Source of the DNA: CAYRTD01 sp964426915 | GTDB taxonomy: Bacteria > Bacteroidota > Bacteroidia > Bacteroidales > GCA-2748055 | Assembly: GCA_964426915.1 (NCBI GenBank) | Contig: CAYRTD010000032.1 | Location: 1-29,673, forward strand | Direction of reading: 5' to 3' | Length of the DNA: 29,673 nucleotides | Shown: positions 9,101 through 16,944 of the stretch, one piece after another | How positions within the stretch are numbered: position 1 is the first letter of the stretch | Layout of the letters: every line of letters starts with the position of its first letter | The notes under the pieces: generated by a model | Told to the model about the DNA's origin: nothing | Databases searched by the model: none | What the model saw: the letters and a program-made list of their open reading frames with translations, nothing else | Translations under genes and position numbers: made by a program

Positions 9101-10709
9101 TAAGACTCATAACGAGCTCCTCTCGGATGGGATCAATTGCCGGATTGGTTACCTGGGCAAAAAGCTGCTTGAAATAATTAAACAATCTTTGCGGTTTGCG
9201 CGATAAAACAGCAAGAGGCGTGTCATTCCCCATGGAAGCCAGAGGCTCCTGCCCTATCTCAGCCATTGGTTTAATAAGCGACTCAATATCCTCCCGGGTA
9301 TAGTTGAATGCCCTGAGAAAGAGTTCATATTTTTCATTCAGGTCGGGTTTGAGGATCTGCCCGCTTTCAATTTCATCGAGCGTTACCATGTTCTTCTCAA
9401 TCCATTCCGCATATGGATTTTGAGCGGCAAGTTTTTCTTTCAACTCAGAATCGTTATATAACCTGCCCTCTTTTGTATCAATAAGAATCATCTTACCTGG
9501 CCTGAGACGACCCTTTTCCCTGATTTCGGATGGATCGAATGTCTGCACACCAACTTCGGAACCCATCACAATAAGATCGTTTTCTGTAATCACATAGCGT
9601 GAGGGCCTTAATCCGTTCCTGTCGAGGGTCCCACCTATATACCTGCCATCGGTTACTATAAGTGAGGCAGGGCCATCCCATGGCTCCATAAGGGTGGAAT
9701 AATATTCGTAAAAAGCCCTTAATTTAGGTGGAATGGGGTTTTTCGTATTCCATGATTCAGGAATGAGCATGGAAAGAGCATGCGGAAGGGATTTTCCACT
9801 CATAAATAGAAATTCAAGAGCATTGTCGAGGGAGGCAGAATCACTTTTATCGGGTTCAATTATCGGATAGATCTCATTCAGGTCCCCGAGTAATTCAGAT
9901 TCCAGAACTGTTTCCCTTGCTTCCATCCAGAAACGGTTTCCTTTTATGGTATTTATCTCACCGTTGTGGGCAAGCATACGGAAAGGCTGTGCCAGATCCC
10001 ATGACGGGAAGGTATTAGTACTGAAGCGTGAATGAACAAGGGCAATGCTGCTATGAAATCGCTTATCACGGAGATCAGCATAATACTCCCGTAACTGCTC
10101 CGAAGTGAGCATGCCTTTATATATCAATACTTTAGTTGAGAGAGAACATATGTAAAAAAAGTGTTTTTGTTTCAGCCTGGAATTACTCACAAGCTTCTCC
10201 GCCTTTTTTCTGATAATATATAATTTGCGTTCCAGTTCGTCCTGCTCCATTTCACTTCCAAGGAGTATCTGTTCCATAGCCGGTTCTGCGGCTCTGGCTA
10301 CCTCTCCAACAGCTGAGTTATCCCTCGGAACATCCCTGAAACCGATCAAGTCGATATTCTCTTTGGAAACAAGATCAATTAAGATTTCCTTACATTTTTT
10401 AGCCTCAGATTCTTCGGTGGGTAAAAAAATAATTCCGGTGCCAAAATGTCCCTCCGGTGGAAGCTCATAACCCTGGATCAAATAAAAATCCCTGGGAATC
10501 TGTAGCAAGATCCCCGCACCGTCTCCCGTTTTACTATCAGCTCCTTCGGCACCCCTGTGAGTCATATTCTCAAGTGTCTCCAAGCCCTTTTCTATAATAT
10601 CATGAGACTTTTTTCCTTTGAGATGTGCCACAAACCCAATTCCACAATTATCATGTTCCATCTCCGGACGATATAACCCCTGTCCTCCAGGTCTCTTACA
10701 ATTATTCAT
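6177..10709 (-). CDS. gltB: Glutamate synthase large subunit
   Basis: A full-length 1510-residue enzyme converting glutamine and 2-oxoglutarate to two glutamates. The N-terminal glutaminase domain starts with a short propeptide and the nucleophile Cys22 in EHDNCGIGFVAHL; the propeptide is normally removed to expose this Cys. The central and FMN-binding synthase domains contain NTGEGGEDPERF, GAKPGEGGQLPGHKV and SGMEGGTGASP. The 3Fe-4S cysteines are in CIMMRKCHLNTCPVGVATQ. The C-terminal GXGXG beta-helix domain carries repeated G-rich turns (LGKGLSGGRIVV, MTGGRTVVLGKTGRNFAAGMSGG). ATG 10709 is the only plausible start. The gene leads the gltB-gltD operon and is preceded by a terminator-like hairpin that may control it. 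Confidence 0.97.
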   Translation of the reverse strand: MNNCKRPGGQGLYRPEMEHDNCGIGFVAHLKGKKSHDIIEKGLETLENMTHRGAEGADSKTGDGAGILLQIPRDFYLIQGYELPPEGHFGTGIIFLPTEESEAKKCKEILIDLVSKENIDLIGFRDVPRDNSAVGEVARAAEPAMEQILLGSEMEQDELERKLYIIRKKAEKLVSNSRLKQKHFFYICSLSTKVLIYKGMLTSEQLREYYADLRDKRFHSSIALVHSRFSTNTFPSWDLAQPFRMLAHNGEINTIKGNRFWMEARETVLESELLGDLNEIYPIIEPDKSDSASLDNALEFLFMSGKSLPHALSMLIPESWNTKNPIPPKLRAFYEYYSTLMEPWDGPASLIVTDGRYIGGTLDRNGLRPSRYVITENDLIVMGSEVGVQTFDPSEIREKGRLRPGKMILIDTKEGRLYNDSELKEKLAAQNPYAEWIEKNMVTLDEIESGQILKPDLNEKYELFLRAFNYTREDIESLIKPMAEIGQEPLASMGNDTPLAVLSRKPQRLFNYFKQLFAQVTNPAIDPIREELVMSLTGYIGSVQDNLLDEMSDHVKMVKFKSPVISNTTFKIVQNLTYKGFSNTVLPILFDVHKGESGLEEAVIDLCKKAEEAVDNGKNYIILTDRDINKDKAAIPSLLAVSAVHHHLIEKRKRMQVDIVIETAEAREVHHFALLFGYGASIINPYLAFSVVERLVKEKLIQQDYQKAEQNYIKAVNKGLLKILSKMGISTLRSYRAAQIFEAVGIRKDVVKKYFTGTITRIEGIGLEEIAREALEPHNDAFSGKSEDNRLFSGVYSYRKYGEHHAWNPDTIALLQWAVKSGNYQKYKEYSQIVQQQNAAPGFIRGFFNVKSNPISIDEVEPVENITKRFVTGAMSYGSISREAHEALAVAMNKLGGRSNTGEGGEDPERFLPREDGSSARSAIKQVASGRFGVTGHYLVNADELQIKVAQGAKPGEGGQLPGHKVDKVIARTRYSIPGITLISPPPHHDIYSIEDLAQLIFDLKNANPRAKVSVKLVSETGVGTVAAGVAKAKADLITISGMEGGTGASPSSSIKHAGLPLELGLSETQQTLVMNNLRKNVVLQADGQLKTGMDVVHAALLGAEEFGFSTSALISLGCIMMRKCHLNTCPVGVATQDPDLRKRFKGKVDYLINFFTFIAEEVREVMAEAGFKKFEDMIGRADLIERRTDIDHWKTKNLDFSSILYVPEEASRFPVRNTQPQDHKIENVLDRTLIEKSEAALQSGEKVTINTVIKNTDRTTGAMLSGRISEKYGAEGLPEGTIRSVFTGSAGQSFGAFLASGVEFRLQGDANDYLGKGLSGGRIVVVPEKASKFKPEENIIIGNTVLYGATRGEIFINGVAGERFCVRNSGAIAVVEGVGDHCCEYMTGGRTVVLGKTGRNFAAGMSGGIAYVLNVEGNFDYYCNMGMVELSLVEDRGDMRELRSLINRHYEFTGSPLANRILDDWENYIDRFIKIIPYEYKKVLEEEKIAKLKEKIEMVEKDVEHNQVN

Positions 10710-10791
10710 TTTTCTGACTTTTAGTACATAAAAAAACCGTTCTTAAAAGTTGAGAACGGTTTTTTTGCTTACATCTTTGATGACTCACCAT
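10702..10791 (-). other. Possible 29-codon leader ORF overlapping the gltB start
   Basis: An open frame from ATG 10791 (MVSHQRCKQKNRSQLL...) runs through the hairpin at 10730-10766 and stops with TAA at 10702-10704, overlapping the gltB ATG by eight bases. It contains four Gln codons. It could be a translated leader linked to the hairpin, or chance. There is no homology evidence. Confidence 0.2.
10730..10766 (-). terminator. Terminator-like hairpin in the gltB leader (candidate attenuator)
   Basis: On the minus strand, ACCGTTCT and AGAACGGT pair around a nine-base loop. The stem is extended by A and T runs and ends in seven T, the form of an intrinsic terminator. It ends only about 20 bases before the gltB ATG and lies between the candidate promoter at 10874-10881 and the gene. 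No plus-strand gene ends here, so an attenuator role in gltB expression is the simplest reading. The trigger is unknown. Confidence 0.65.
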
Positions 10792-10873
10792 TCTCATCTA
10801 ATAAGATTTATAATCTTAAGGATCACTAACATTAATCTGACATGCCTTCTTATCATCTTTTTAAACTTTAGGA

Positions 10874-10881
10874 CAAATATA
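10874..10881 (-). promoter_or_regulatory. Candidate -7 element for gltB-gltD
   Basis: Minus-strand TATATTTG matches TAnnTTTG exactly. It would give a leader of about 160 bases that includes the hairpin at 10730-10766. A TTG lies upstream at closer than usual spacing, so the -33 box is uncertain. Confidence 0.4.
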
Positions 10882-11400
10882 ATTATAATATTGCAATTTA
10901 AAAGGTAAAATGAATATTTAACGTTAATTTAAAAGCATTTTAAACTTTATTATTTTAATTTAATTCTTTTTTTTCACTTTAATAAAATAAGCTATAGGTA
11001 AAAGAAATAGAGGATTTTAGATGTAATGAAACAGGGGCAAATAAAAAAAATTCAGTTGATTTAATTACTGACCCAGGTTCTTGTCTGCGGATATCTGTCC
11101 TGGTTTATAAAAAGATTTTTTCATCTCTTTTTTTTCAGTCAATGGTGATTTTTTATAGCTCATGGATAAACATAAAGAAGTAATGACTTATCCCGGGTCG
11201 TTTTCTATACAAGAACTAAAAATTTGATATACTCAAAGATTTATTGTTTTAAATTTCAGTAAATCTGGTTATTGGGATATTCATTATTTATATTGTCTAA
11301 GAGATTATTAGTTGGACAAACAGACCCAAAGTGAAAAAACATTCCTGATGCTTTGATAATATTGTGGAATTTGACTAAATCGCATAAAAATATCTAAAAT
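10882..11400. other. AT-rich intergenic region between divergent gltB and thioesterase genes
   Basis: About 520 bases with many A and T runs and no protein-like frame beyond about 20 codons. It should hold the promoters of the divergent flanking genes. Distant inverted 8-mers GTTCTTGT (about 11080) and ACAAGAAC (about 11210), and nearby GACCC / GGGTC bases, were seen but are not assigned a role. Confidence 0.5.
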
Positions 11401-11796
11401 ATGCATTTTTCTTACGAATTTAGGGTTTCAGACGATCTTCTGGATAAATACGGACACGTAAACAACGCTAAATACCTTAAACTTTACGAAGATGCCCGCT
11501 GGGATATATTGGGAAAAAGTAATCTGGGAGAGGAAACAATCAGGAAACACCACACCGGACCAGTCATTTTGGAAGTGACGGTGAGATTTAGTAATGAACT
11601 CCTTCCCGGACAAAAAGTCATTATTGAGACACGCAGTCGCAGAAAAGGTTCCAAACTCTTTTATTTTGATCAGGTCATGAAAGATGAAAAAGGTACCATA
11701 TTCAGCAAAGCAATATTCACTGCAGCTCTTTTTGATTTGAAAAACAGAAAAATGATAAGCCCTGATGAAAAATGGATAAAAGCTTTTGGATTTTAA
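11401..11796 (+). CDS. Hot-dog fold acyl-CoA thioesterase (4HBT/YbgC-FadM type)
   Basis: A 131-residue single-domain hot-dog protein. The diagnostic stretch is LDKYGHVNNAKYLKLYEDAR (residues 14-33): a catalytic Asp15 followed by GHVNN and the long helix, as in 4-hydroxybenzoyl-CoA/YbgC/FadM-type thioesterases. The second half (VTVRFSNELLPGQKVIIETR, then YFDQVMKDEKGTIFSKAIFTAALFD) forms the rest of the hot-dog sheet. Such enzymes hydrolyse short or medium acyl-CoAs or act in fatty-acid housekeeping; the substrate cannot be assigned here. It appears to be a single-gene unit. A weak ATGCTT/AAGCAT inverted repeat about 60 bases downstream could be a poor terminator. Confidence 0.88.
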   Translation: MHFSYEFRVSDDLLDKYGHVNNAKYLKLYEDARWDILGKSNLGEETIRKHHTGPVILEVTVRFSNELLPGQKVIIETRSRRKGSKLFYFDQVMKDEKGTIFSKAIFTAALFDLKNRKMISPDEKWIKAFGF

Positions 11797-12006
11797 ATGA
11801 CTAATAAGTTTAATCCTTCTCTGATGTCTAAAAATTTCAGGACAATGCAAAGGATATGCTTTTGATTTGAAGCATATTATAAATTTGAATCCGGCTTTTT
11901 CCAATTGAAATAGAAGCTTTTATGTAATTAAAATTAAATGTTTTACATTTAAGGCTTTAGCATATTAGCCCATTCCGAAAATATACATTTATTTTACAGT
12001 AGTATT

Positions 12007-13359
12007 TTGCATAAAAAATACATCATATTATACTTACTTTTTTGTCTGAACGGACTAAAAGGACAGGATAAACACCCATGGTGTTCTCGTCCTGAAAATA
12101 CCTACGGAAAATATATTTCACGAACACTCGCTAAGCTGGAAAAAAGCACATATAATAGTCCGGAGGAGATTAACATCATTGTTTACGGCCAGTCATTTAG
12201 CAAGCAAATCTGGTGGACTGTGCTCAAGGATTCCCTTAGTGCACGCTATCCCTCCGCAAAACTCAATATGGTGAATAAATCCATTAGGGATTTTTCATCA
12301 CAGAAGTTATGGAAAACCCTTGACTTCGATATAACTCCCTTTTATCCGGACCTTGTCATTTTTAATGCATCGGGATCACATTCAGCTTATGAAAAGATCC
12401 TGAAGACAATACGTTCCCGAACATCGGCAGAAATGCTTGTATGGAACACTCCTTATACAAAAGAAAATTCATGGTCCGATACTATATCATATCATATCAT
12501 TCCCGGGCTTTGCGAAAAGTATAAACTTGAATTTGTAAACGTTCGGGCATTATGCGAAGAATATCCTGAGTCCACCAATCCAGATCCATCATTATTACTA
12601 AAAAAGGAGGGCGCTCAACTTAACGAAAAAGCTAACTATCTGCTGTCAGGTATTATGCTGAAACATTTTAAATTCAATCCTTCATTCCGGGAAGATCCCT
12701 ACACTCTTACCGATACCCTGAATCTTCAGTTCCGGGAAGGAGTGAACAGGATGGACCTGGAATTTCGGGGGACTGCTGTTGAAGTAATAATTAACGATTC
12801 CATTCCTGTCAATCAAAAATTCAGGGTTTTAGTAGACGGACTTCCTCCTGCAAAATTTCAGGGAAGTTATTTCAATACAAGGCCAAATGAAGATCTGGAA
12901 AAAGACTGGCCATGGGAAACAGGAGCGGTTTATCATCTCGAAAACCATGCCAAACTGGAAAATGAAGACTGGACAGTTGAAATAACGCATTGCGATGATT
13001 CATTAAAATGGTTTAGTTTTGTTCTGCATAGCTCCGTTTCAGGATTTGAGGGAACAGGCACAAGCAGAATGACTTTCGTATCCAATTCAGGTAAGGTGGT
13101 TATAGAGCCCGATGACTGGTTTATCAGGGAAGCTATGGAGCATTCAGGACTAATTGTTAAACCTGGATTCCGGATTAGCTGGAAAAGTTATACAAGGGCA
13201 AATGATTTTATTTACCCGGATATGTCAGGGCAAAAAGTCTGGATGATTCAGGGACTTCATAACAAAAACCATCTTTTGCAGATTATTTCCTTTGGAGATT
13301 ATCCTTTGCCCATAAAAAAACTGATAATTCATCGGCCATTTTTAACAGAATCTGAGTAA
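12007..13359 (+). CDS. Secreted SGNH/GDSL-like protein of unknown function
   Basis: A 450-residue protein that appears to begin at TTG 12007. No in-frame ATG lies upstream, and the first residues form a signal peptide (HKKYIILYLLFCLNGLKG, likely cleavage near residue 19). The first half resembles an SGNH hydrolase: IIVYGQSFSKQIWW occupies the GDS position, DLVIFNASGSHSAYEK fits the Asn-containing block III, and LVWNTPY starts a later strand. The last block lacks a clear DxxH and reads LNEKANYLLSG, so the Ser-His pair is not evident and activity is doubtful. The second half (from about residue 230) looks like a beta-rich domain. It lies beside a decayed esterase and the sugar-oxidation genes. 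Function is unknown. Confidence 0.7.
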   Translation: MHKKYIILYLLFCLNGLKGQDKHPWCSRPENTYGKYISRTLAKLEKSTYNSPEEINIIVYGQSFSKQIWWTVLKDSLSARYPSAKLNMVNKSIRDFSSQKLWKTLDFDITPFYPDLVIFNASGSHSAYEKILKTIRSRTSAEMLVWNTPYTKENSWSDTISYHIIPGLCEKYKLEFVNVRALCEEYPESTNPDPSLLLKKEGAQLNEKANYLLSGIMLKHFKFNPSFREDPYTLTDTLNLQFREGVNRMDLEFRGTAVEVIINDSIPVNQKFRVLVDGLPPAKFQGSYFNTRPNEDLEKDWPWETGAVYHLENHAKLENEDWTVEITHCDDSLKWFSFVLHSSVSGFEGTGTSRMTFVSNSGKVVIEPDDWFIREAMEHSGLIVKPGFRISWKSYTRANDFIYPDMSGQKVWMIQGLHNKNHLLQIISFGDYPLPIKKLIIHRPFLTESE

Positions 13360-13381
13360 CTATAAAAAAGATATTTATGTT

Positions 13382-13545
13382 GTGGAAGCGGCAGAGAACA
13401 GAAGATATCCTCACTGGAAAAATAATTCAGCTATCCAACTTATTAAAAAACTACCTTTGATGCGATCAAAAAAGTGAGGTTTTATATTGATTGTGTTGAT
13501 GATGATCTCCTTTACACGGGAAATTCAACTCTGCACATTGAATGA
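13382..13545 (+). pseudogene. Remnant of a putative esterase (esterase D/S-formylglutathione hydrolase-like) C-terminus
   Basis: Two short frames together read like the end of a PF00756-type esterase. The first (from 13382) gives RYPHWKNNSAIQLIKKLP. After a shift near 13455 the other frame gives TFDAIKKVRFYIDCVDDDLL followed by YTGNSTLHIE and a stop at 13543. The pattern FYIDC-DDD-LY-GNS-LH is characteristic of the region holding the catalytic Asp in these esterases. The N-terminal two thirds, including the serine motif, are absent, and the normal tail with the catalytic His is lost. The identification rests on memory of the family motif. Confidence 0.55.
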
Positions 13546-13562
13546 ATTGCCCATTATTTTTA

Positions 13563-13570
13563 TATTTTTG
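13563..13570 (+). promoter_or_regulatory. Candidate -7 element for the DoxX-Gfo/Idh operon
   Basis: TATTTTTG fits TAnnTTTG, with a TTG about 22 bases upstream at 13538. Transcription would start near 13576, about 65 bases before the DoxX start. The same 11-mer TATTTTTGTGC occurs before the receiver gene at 16880. Confidence 0.45.
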
Positions 13571-13640
13571 TGCTTTTAAAAATCTGTCATGTATTTAACT
13601 GACCAGAATCAATTTTGGTTCCTATCTAAACTTTTTTACT

Positions 13641-14138
13641 ATGTCATTTAAGTCATTTCTTGCCGGAAAATCCATTCAACTTGATAATATGCAGCAAATA
13701 GCACTGGTGATATTGCGGGTTGCAATAGGATGGCATTTTCTGTATGAAGGTATTGTTAAAGTACTCAATCCTAACTGGACATCTGCTGGATATCTGATGG
13801 ATTCCGAAGGGATCCTGGGAGGTTTTTTCCAACAAATAGCCGCTAATCCCGGGACTATGGAGGTCGTGGATATATTGAACACCTGGGGATTAACATTGAT
13901 CGGACTCGGGCTGATGCTGGGCTTTCTCACACAACTTGCAACTGTTGCAGGTATAATCATTCTACTGTTTTATTATCTTTCACATCCTCCACTAATTGGA
14001 GTGAGCTACGCCATACCCTCCGAAGGCAATTATCTTTTTGTTAATAAAACCCTGATTGAAATGCTTACGCTATGGGTTCTCTACTATTTTCCCACAGGAA
14101 AGATCATAGGAATTGACAGATTCTTTTTCAAAAAATAA
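13641..14138 (+). CDS. DoxX family membrane protein
   Basis: A 165-residue inner-membrane protein with four hydrophobic helices (about residues 18-38, 75-95, 98-118 and 130-150). The start of the domain, ALVILRVAIGWHFLYEGIVK, is the typical DoxX beginning, with R, G-W and YEG-K at the expected places. DoxX-like proteins include a quinone-linked subunit of thiosulfate oxidation and many uncharacterised relatives thought to pass electrons to quinones. The gene sits just ahead of an exported Gfo/Idh/MocA oxidoreductase (31 bases), a pairing that suggests an electron outlet for periplasmic sugar oxidation; this is inference. The ATG follows a leader with a good -7 element. Confidence 0.88.
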   Translation: MSFKSFLAGKSIQLDNMQQIALVILRVAIGWHFLYEGIVKVLNPNWTSAGYLMDSEGILGGFFQQIAANPGTMEVVDILNTWGLTLIGLGLMLGFLTQLATVAGIIILLFYYLSHPPLIGVSYAIPSEGNYLFVNKTLIEMLTLWVLYYFPTGKIIGIDRFFFKK

Positions 14139-14169
14139 AAAGGTTTTTCGACGAATAAAACAAAACAAA

Positions 14170-15822
14170 ATGAGTGATTCAAATAATAAAAATCAAGAAA
14201 ATATAAATAAAGAACCAGGCATTACCGGACCGGAAAAAATGAACAGAAGAGATGTAATTAAAGGACTGGCAACTATCCCGGTTATCGGGGCACTGGCTTA
14301 TGGAACCTGGAAGAAGAAAAGATATGATGATCTTTTAAGGAAGAACATAAGAAATGTGACAGATCTGCCTGCAACCTCTCCTGAAATCTCATCTTACGGC
14401 AATGATAGCCCTAAACTGAGAATTGGAATAATAGGAATAGGAGGCCGGGGGGAGCATCTGTTACGTGCCACCGGATTTGCTCATCCGGATAAAATTGAAG
14501 GCTGGAAAGAAGCTGCAGTGTTAAACAGCTCGGATAAACGCTATGAAGATTACCTGGCTCAGGATGATCTGAACCTGGAGGTAAACGGTGTTTGTGATCT
14601 CTTTGATGTACACGCAGAAAGGGGACTTGCGGCTTCGGCCAATAAAGGGAGAGAAGGACTCAATGGCAGTTTTGGGAAGAAAGCCAAAAGATATACAAAT
14701 TACAGGGATCTAATTGCCGCTGAGGATATTGATGCAGTAATCGTTGGCACTCCGGATCACTGGCATTCTGAAATAGTGATTGAAGCAGCAAAAAGGGGAA
14801 AGCATATTTATGTTGAAAAAGGACTAACCCGCACTTTGGAAGAAGCTTTTAGTGTAAGGGAAGCAGTAAAGAACAGTGGTATTGTATTTCAGCTTGGCCA
14901 CCAGGGGAGACAAACAGAAAGTTACATAAAAGCTAAGGAAGCCATAGAAAAAGATATTATTGGTAAGATCAATCTCATTGAAGTTACAACCAACAGAAAT
15001 ACTCCCAACGGCGCCTGGGTATACGACATTGATCCTGAAGCTACACCTGAAACACTGGACTGGAAGCAATTTGAAGCCCCATGTGAAAATAAGCATCCTT
15101 TCAGCCCGGAGAGGTTTTTTAGATGGAGATGCTGGTGGGACTATGGAACAGGACTTGCCGGAGATTTATTAACACATGAATACGATGCCATCAATCAGAT
15201 TCTTAGGTTGGGTATCCCCCATTCAGTAGTTTCGTCAGGGGGAGTATATTATTGGAAGGATAAATCTAAAGATCACTATGAAAATGAAGTAAGAGAGGTG
15301 CCTGATGTCTGGCAGGCATCTCTGGAATACCCGGATCGGGATCTCACTCTTCTATATTCTGCCTCACTTGCAAGCAGCAAGGACCGTGGGAAAGTAATTA
15401 TGGGCCATGACGGTTATATGGAACTGGGCAATAGCATGAATATATACGCCGATTTTGCCTCAACAAAATACAGGGAGAAAATCGATAAAGGAATTATTGA
15501 TACCAATCTTCCTATTTACACATATATTCCCGGCAGAAACAATGTAGATGCTGTGGCTACCCCTACTGAACAATATTTCGCAGGTCGCGGGTTACTTTAT
15601 ACATACAGGGGTGGTAAAAGAGTTGACACCACATACTTGCATGTAAAAGAATGGATAGAAAGCATAAGAAAAACCCTTGATACAGGAAAACCTGTACAGC
15701 CTTCATGCAATATTGATGAAGCCTTTGACGAGGCAATTACTGCACATATGGCCACAATAGCCTACAAGAAGAACAGTAGGGTTTTCTGGGACCGGGATAA
15801 TGAAAAAATTGAATTGGGATAA
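14170..15822 (+). CDS. Tat-exported Gfo/Idh/MocA family oxidoreductase
   Basis: A 550-residue NAD(P)-dependent sugar or polyol oxidoreductase. ATG 14170 (MSDSNNKNQ) was chosen; the frame opens at 14113, but that part overlaps the end of doxX in another frame. A twin-arginine signal, NRRDVIKGLATIPVIGALAY, occupies about residues 25-44. The Rossmann motif is LRIGIIGIGGRGEHLL, followed by AVIVGTPDHWHSEIVIEAA and YVEKGLTRTLEEA, the family's EKP-type site with Gly in place of Pro. The C-terminal domain includes the WWDYGTGLAGDLLTHEYDA segment. In this family the nucleotide is often tightly bound in exported members, allowing turnover outside the cytoplasm. It shares an operon with DoxX and converges on a DUF1080 gene, fitting oxidation of glycosides to keto-sugars. 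Confidence 0.92.
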   Translation: MSDSNNKNQENINKEPGITGPEKMNRRDVIKGLATIPVIGALAYGTWKKKRYDDLLRKNIRNVTDLPATSPEISSYGNDSPKLRIGIIGIGGRGEHLLRATGFAHPDKIEGWKEAAVLNSSDKRYEDYLAQDDLNLEVNGVCDLFDVHAERGLAASANKGREGLNGSFGKKAKRYTNYRDLIAAEDIDAVIVGTPDHWHSEIVIEAAKRGKHIYVEKGLTRTLEEAFSVREAVKNSGIVFQLGHQGRQTESYIKAKEAIEKDIIGKINLIEVTTNRNTPNGAWVYDIDPEATPETLDWKQFEAPCENKHPFSPERFFRWRCWWDYGTGLAGDLLTHEYDAINQILRLGIPHSVVSSGGVYYWKDKSKDHYENEVREVPDVWQASLEYPDRDLTLLYSASLASSKDRGKVIMGHDGYMELGNSMNIYADFASTKYREKIDKGIIDTNLPIYTYIPGRNNVDAVATPTEQYFAGRGLLYTYRGGKRVDTTYLHVKEWIESIRKTLDTGKPVQPSCNIDEAFDEAITAHMATIAYKKNSRVFWDRDNEKIELG

Positions 15823-15840
15823 TTTATTCCTGATTTCTTA

Positions 15841-16581
15841 TTACAGCTCCCTTATCCAGATGTTCCGGAAACTCACCAGATCTCCATGATCCTGAAGATG
15901 CAGGGGAAGTTTTTCAGGATGAGGTTCATATTCCGGTTCACCTCGGTTTACAGTCGGACCTTTCAGTTTTACATGGTTTTGTATGAGCACTCCATTATGT
16001 ATCACGGTCATCTTTGCCGGCTGCATAAGATCACCGTTCTCACTGAAACGCGGAGCCGTGAAAATAATATCGTAACTCTGCCATTCCCCCGGCGGTCTGC
16101 AGGCATTAACCAGTGGAATGTATTGCTTATAAATTGATCCCGCCTGTCCATTCGGATAGGTTACATTATCATAAGAATCGAGCACCTGGACTTCATATTT
16201 CCCCATAAGATAAATCCCCGAATTGCCCCGCCCCTGTCCTACTCCTTTAACTTTTTCGGGACTTCTCCACTCCACATGCAACTGGCAATCTCCAAATGCC
16301 TGTTTTGTTGAAATTCTTCCGGTTTTTGGAGCAACGGTCATAATTTCGTCATGAACATCCCATCCGGGTTCTCTTCCTTCAGGTCCTTCCCATCTTGAAA
16401 GACCGGATCCGTCAAAGAGAATGATAGCATCTGAAGGGGGTAAGTCGTCTTCTCCAGGTGTTATTTTTTCCGGAACCGGTTCCCATACTTCTGTTTCTTC
16501 AGGAGAGGGAAGTTCTTGTGCATTTGTTGCCATAATAAACACAAATAATAATGAGGTCAGGGATAATATATATTTTTTCAT
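15841..16581 (-). CDS. Secreted DUF1080 protein (3-keto-glycoside hydrolase family)
   Basis: A 246-residue exported protein with a type I signal peptide (KKYILSLTSLLFVFIMATNA, cleavage near residue 21). The domain shows the DUF1080 (concanavalin-like) marks: AIILFDGSGLSRWEG near its start, CQLHVEWRSPEKV, GNSGIYLMGKYEVQVLDSYD, GSIYKQYIPLVNACRPPGEWQSYDII, and PLHLQDHGDLVSFRNIWIREL at the end. Members of this family have been assigned as 3-keto-disaccharide hydrolases. Its end faces the Gfo/Idh gene with only 18 bases between and no terminator, so the two transcripts may overlap. Cleavage of a keto-glycoside made by the neighbouring oxidoreductase is a reasonable but unproven role. Confidence 0.88.
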   Translation of the reverse strand: MKKYILSLTSLLFVFIMATNAQELPSPEETEVWEPVPEKITPGEDDLPPSDAIILFDGSGLSRWEGPEGREPGWDVHDEIMTVAPKTGRISTKQAFGDCQLHVEWRSPEKVKGVGQGRGNSGIYLMGKYEVQVLDSYDNVTYPNGQAGSIYKQYIPLVNACRPPGEWQSYDIIFTAPRFSENGDLMQPAKMTVIHNGVLIQNHVKLKGPTVNRGEPEYEPHPEKLPLHLQDHGDLVSFRNIWIREL

Positions 16582-16944
16582 AATAACTTGATTATCTTAA
16601 AACGAATTTTAAAATATAAAATTTACTTTTTTCATTTTTCAAGAACAGTAAAGATAAGAAAAATCAGCTTTTCACCTGAACTGCTTCATTTATTCCTGCC
16701 CCAACTCTCAGGTTCTCCGACTCCCTGCATGATTTATCCTTAAAAACAAAGCTAGAGAACTGATTAGCATGTATGTAAAGCCATTGATAACAGTTCATTG
16801 TGAAACAATCTATCTCCAGGATTTAAAAATAGTTTTTAATTCTATATAATCAGCGACATGTTAAAAAAGAAATGGTAATTATTTTTGTGCCTGACACAAA
16901 AAATTCTTTTTTATTATTATTTTTGGCCATCAAATGAGGATTCC
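16582..16944. other. Divergent intergenic region between DUF1080 and receiver-domain genes
   Basis: AT-rich spacer that should hold the promoter of the DUF1080 gene (minus) and of the receiver gene (plus). Only the plus-strand -7 element at 16880 is convincing. No other structure or frame was recognised. Confidence 0.5.
16880..16887 (+). promoter_or_regulatory. Candidate -7 element for the receiver-domain gene
   Basis: TATTTTTG matches TAnnTTTG. It would start transcription near 16893, after the most upstream in-frame ATG (16885), and so supports the start at 16945. No clear -33 TTG is visible. Confidence 0.45.

Noticed and set aside
10225..10470. Plus-strand frames inside gltB, such as this 81-codon one
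   Set aside because: They are antisense shadows of a conserved 1510-residue protein with Ser/Ile/Leu-rich nonsense composition.
11162..11227. 21-residue frame beginning MDKHKEVMTYPGSF
   Set aside because: Too short, no partner gene, no recognisable family; could be chance in AT-rich spacer.
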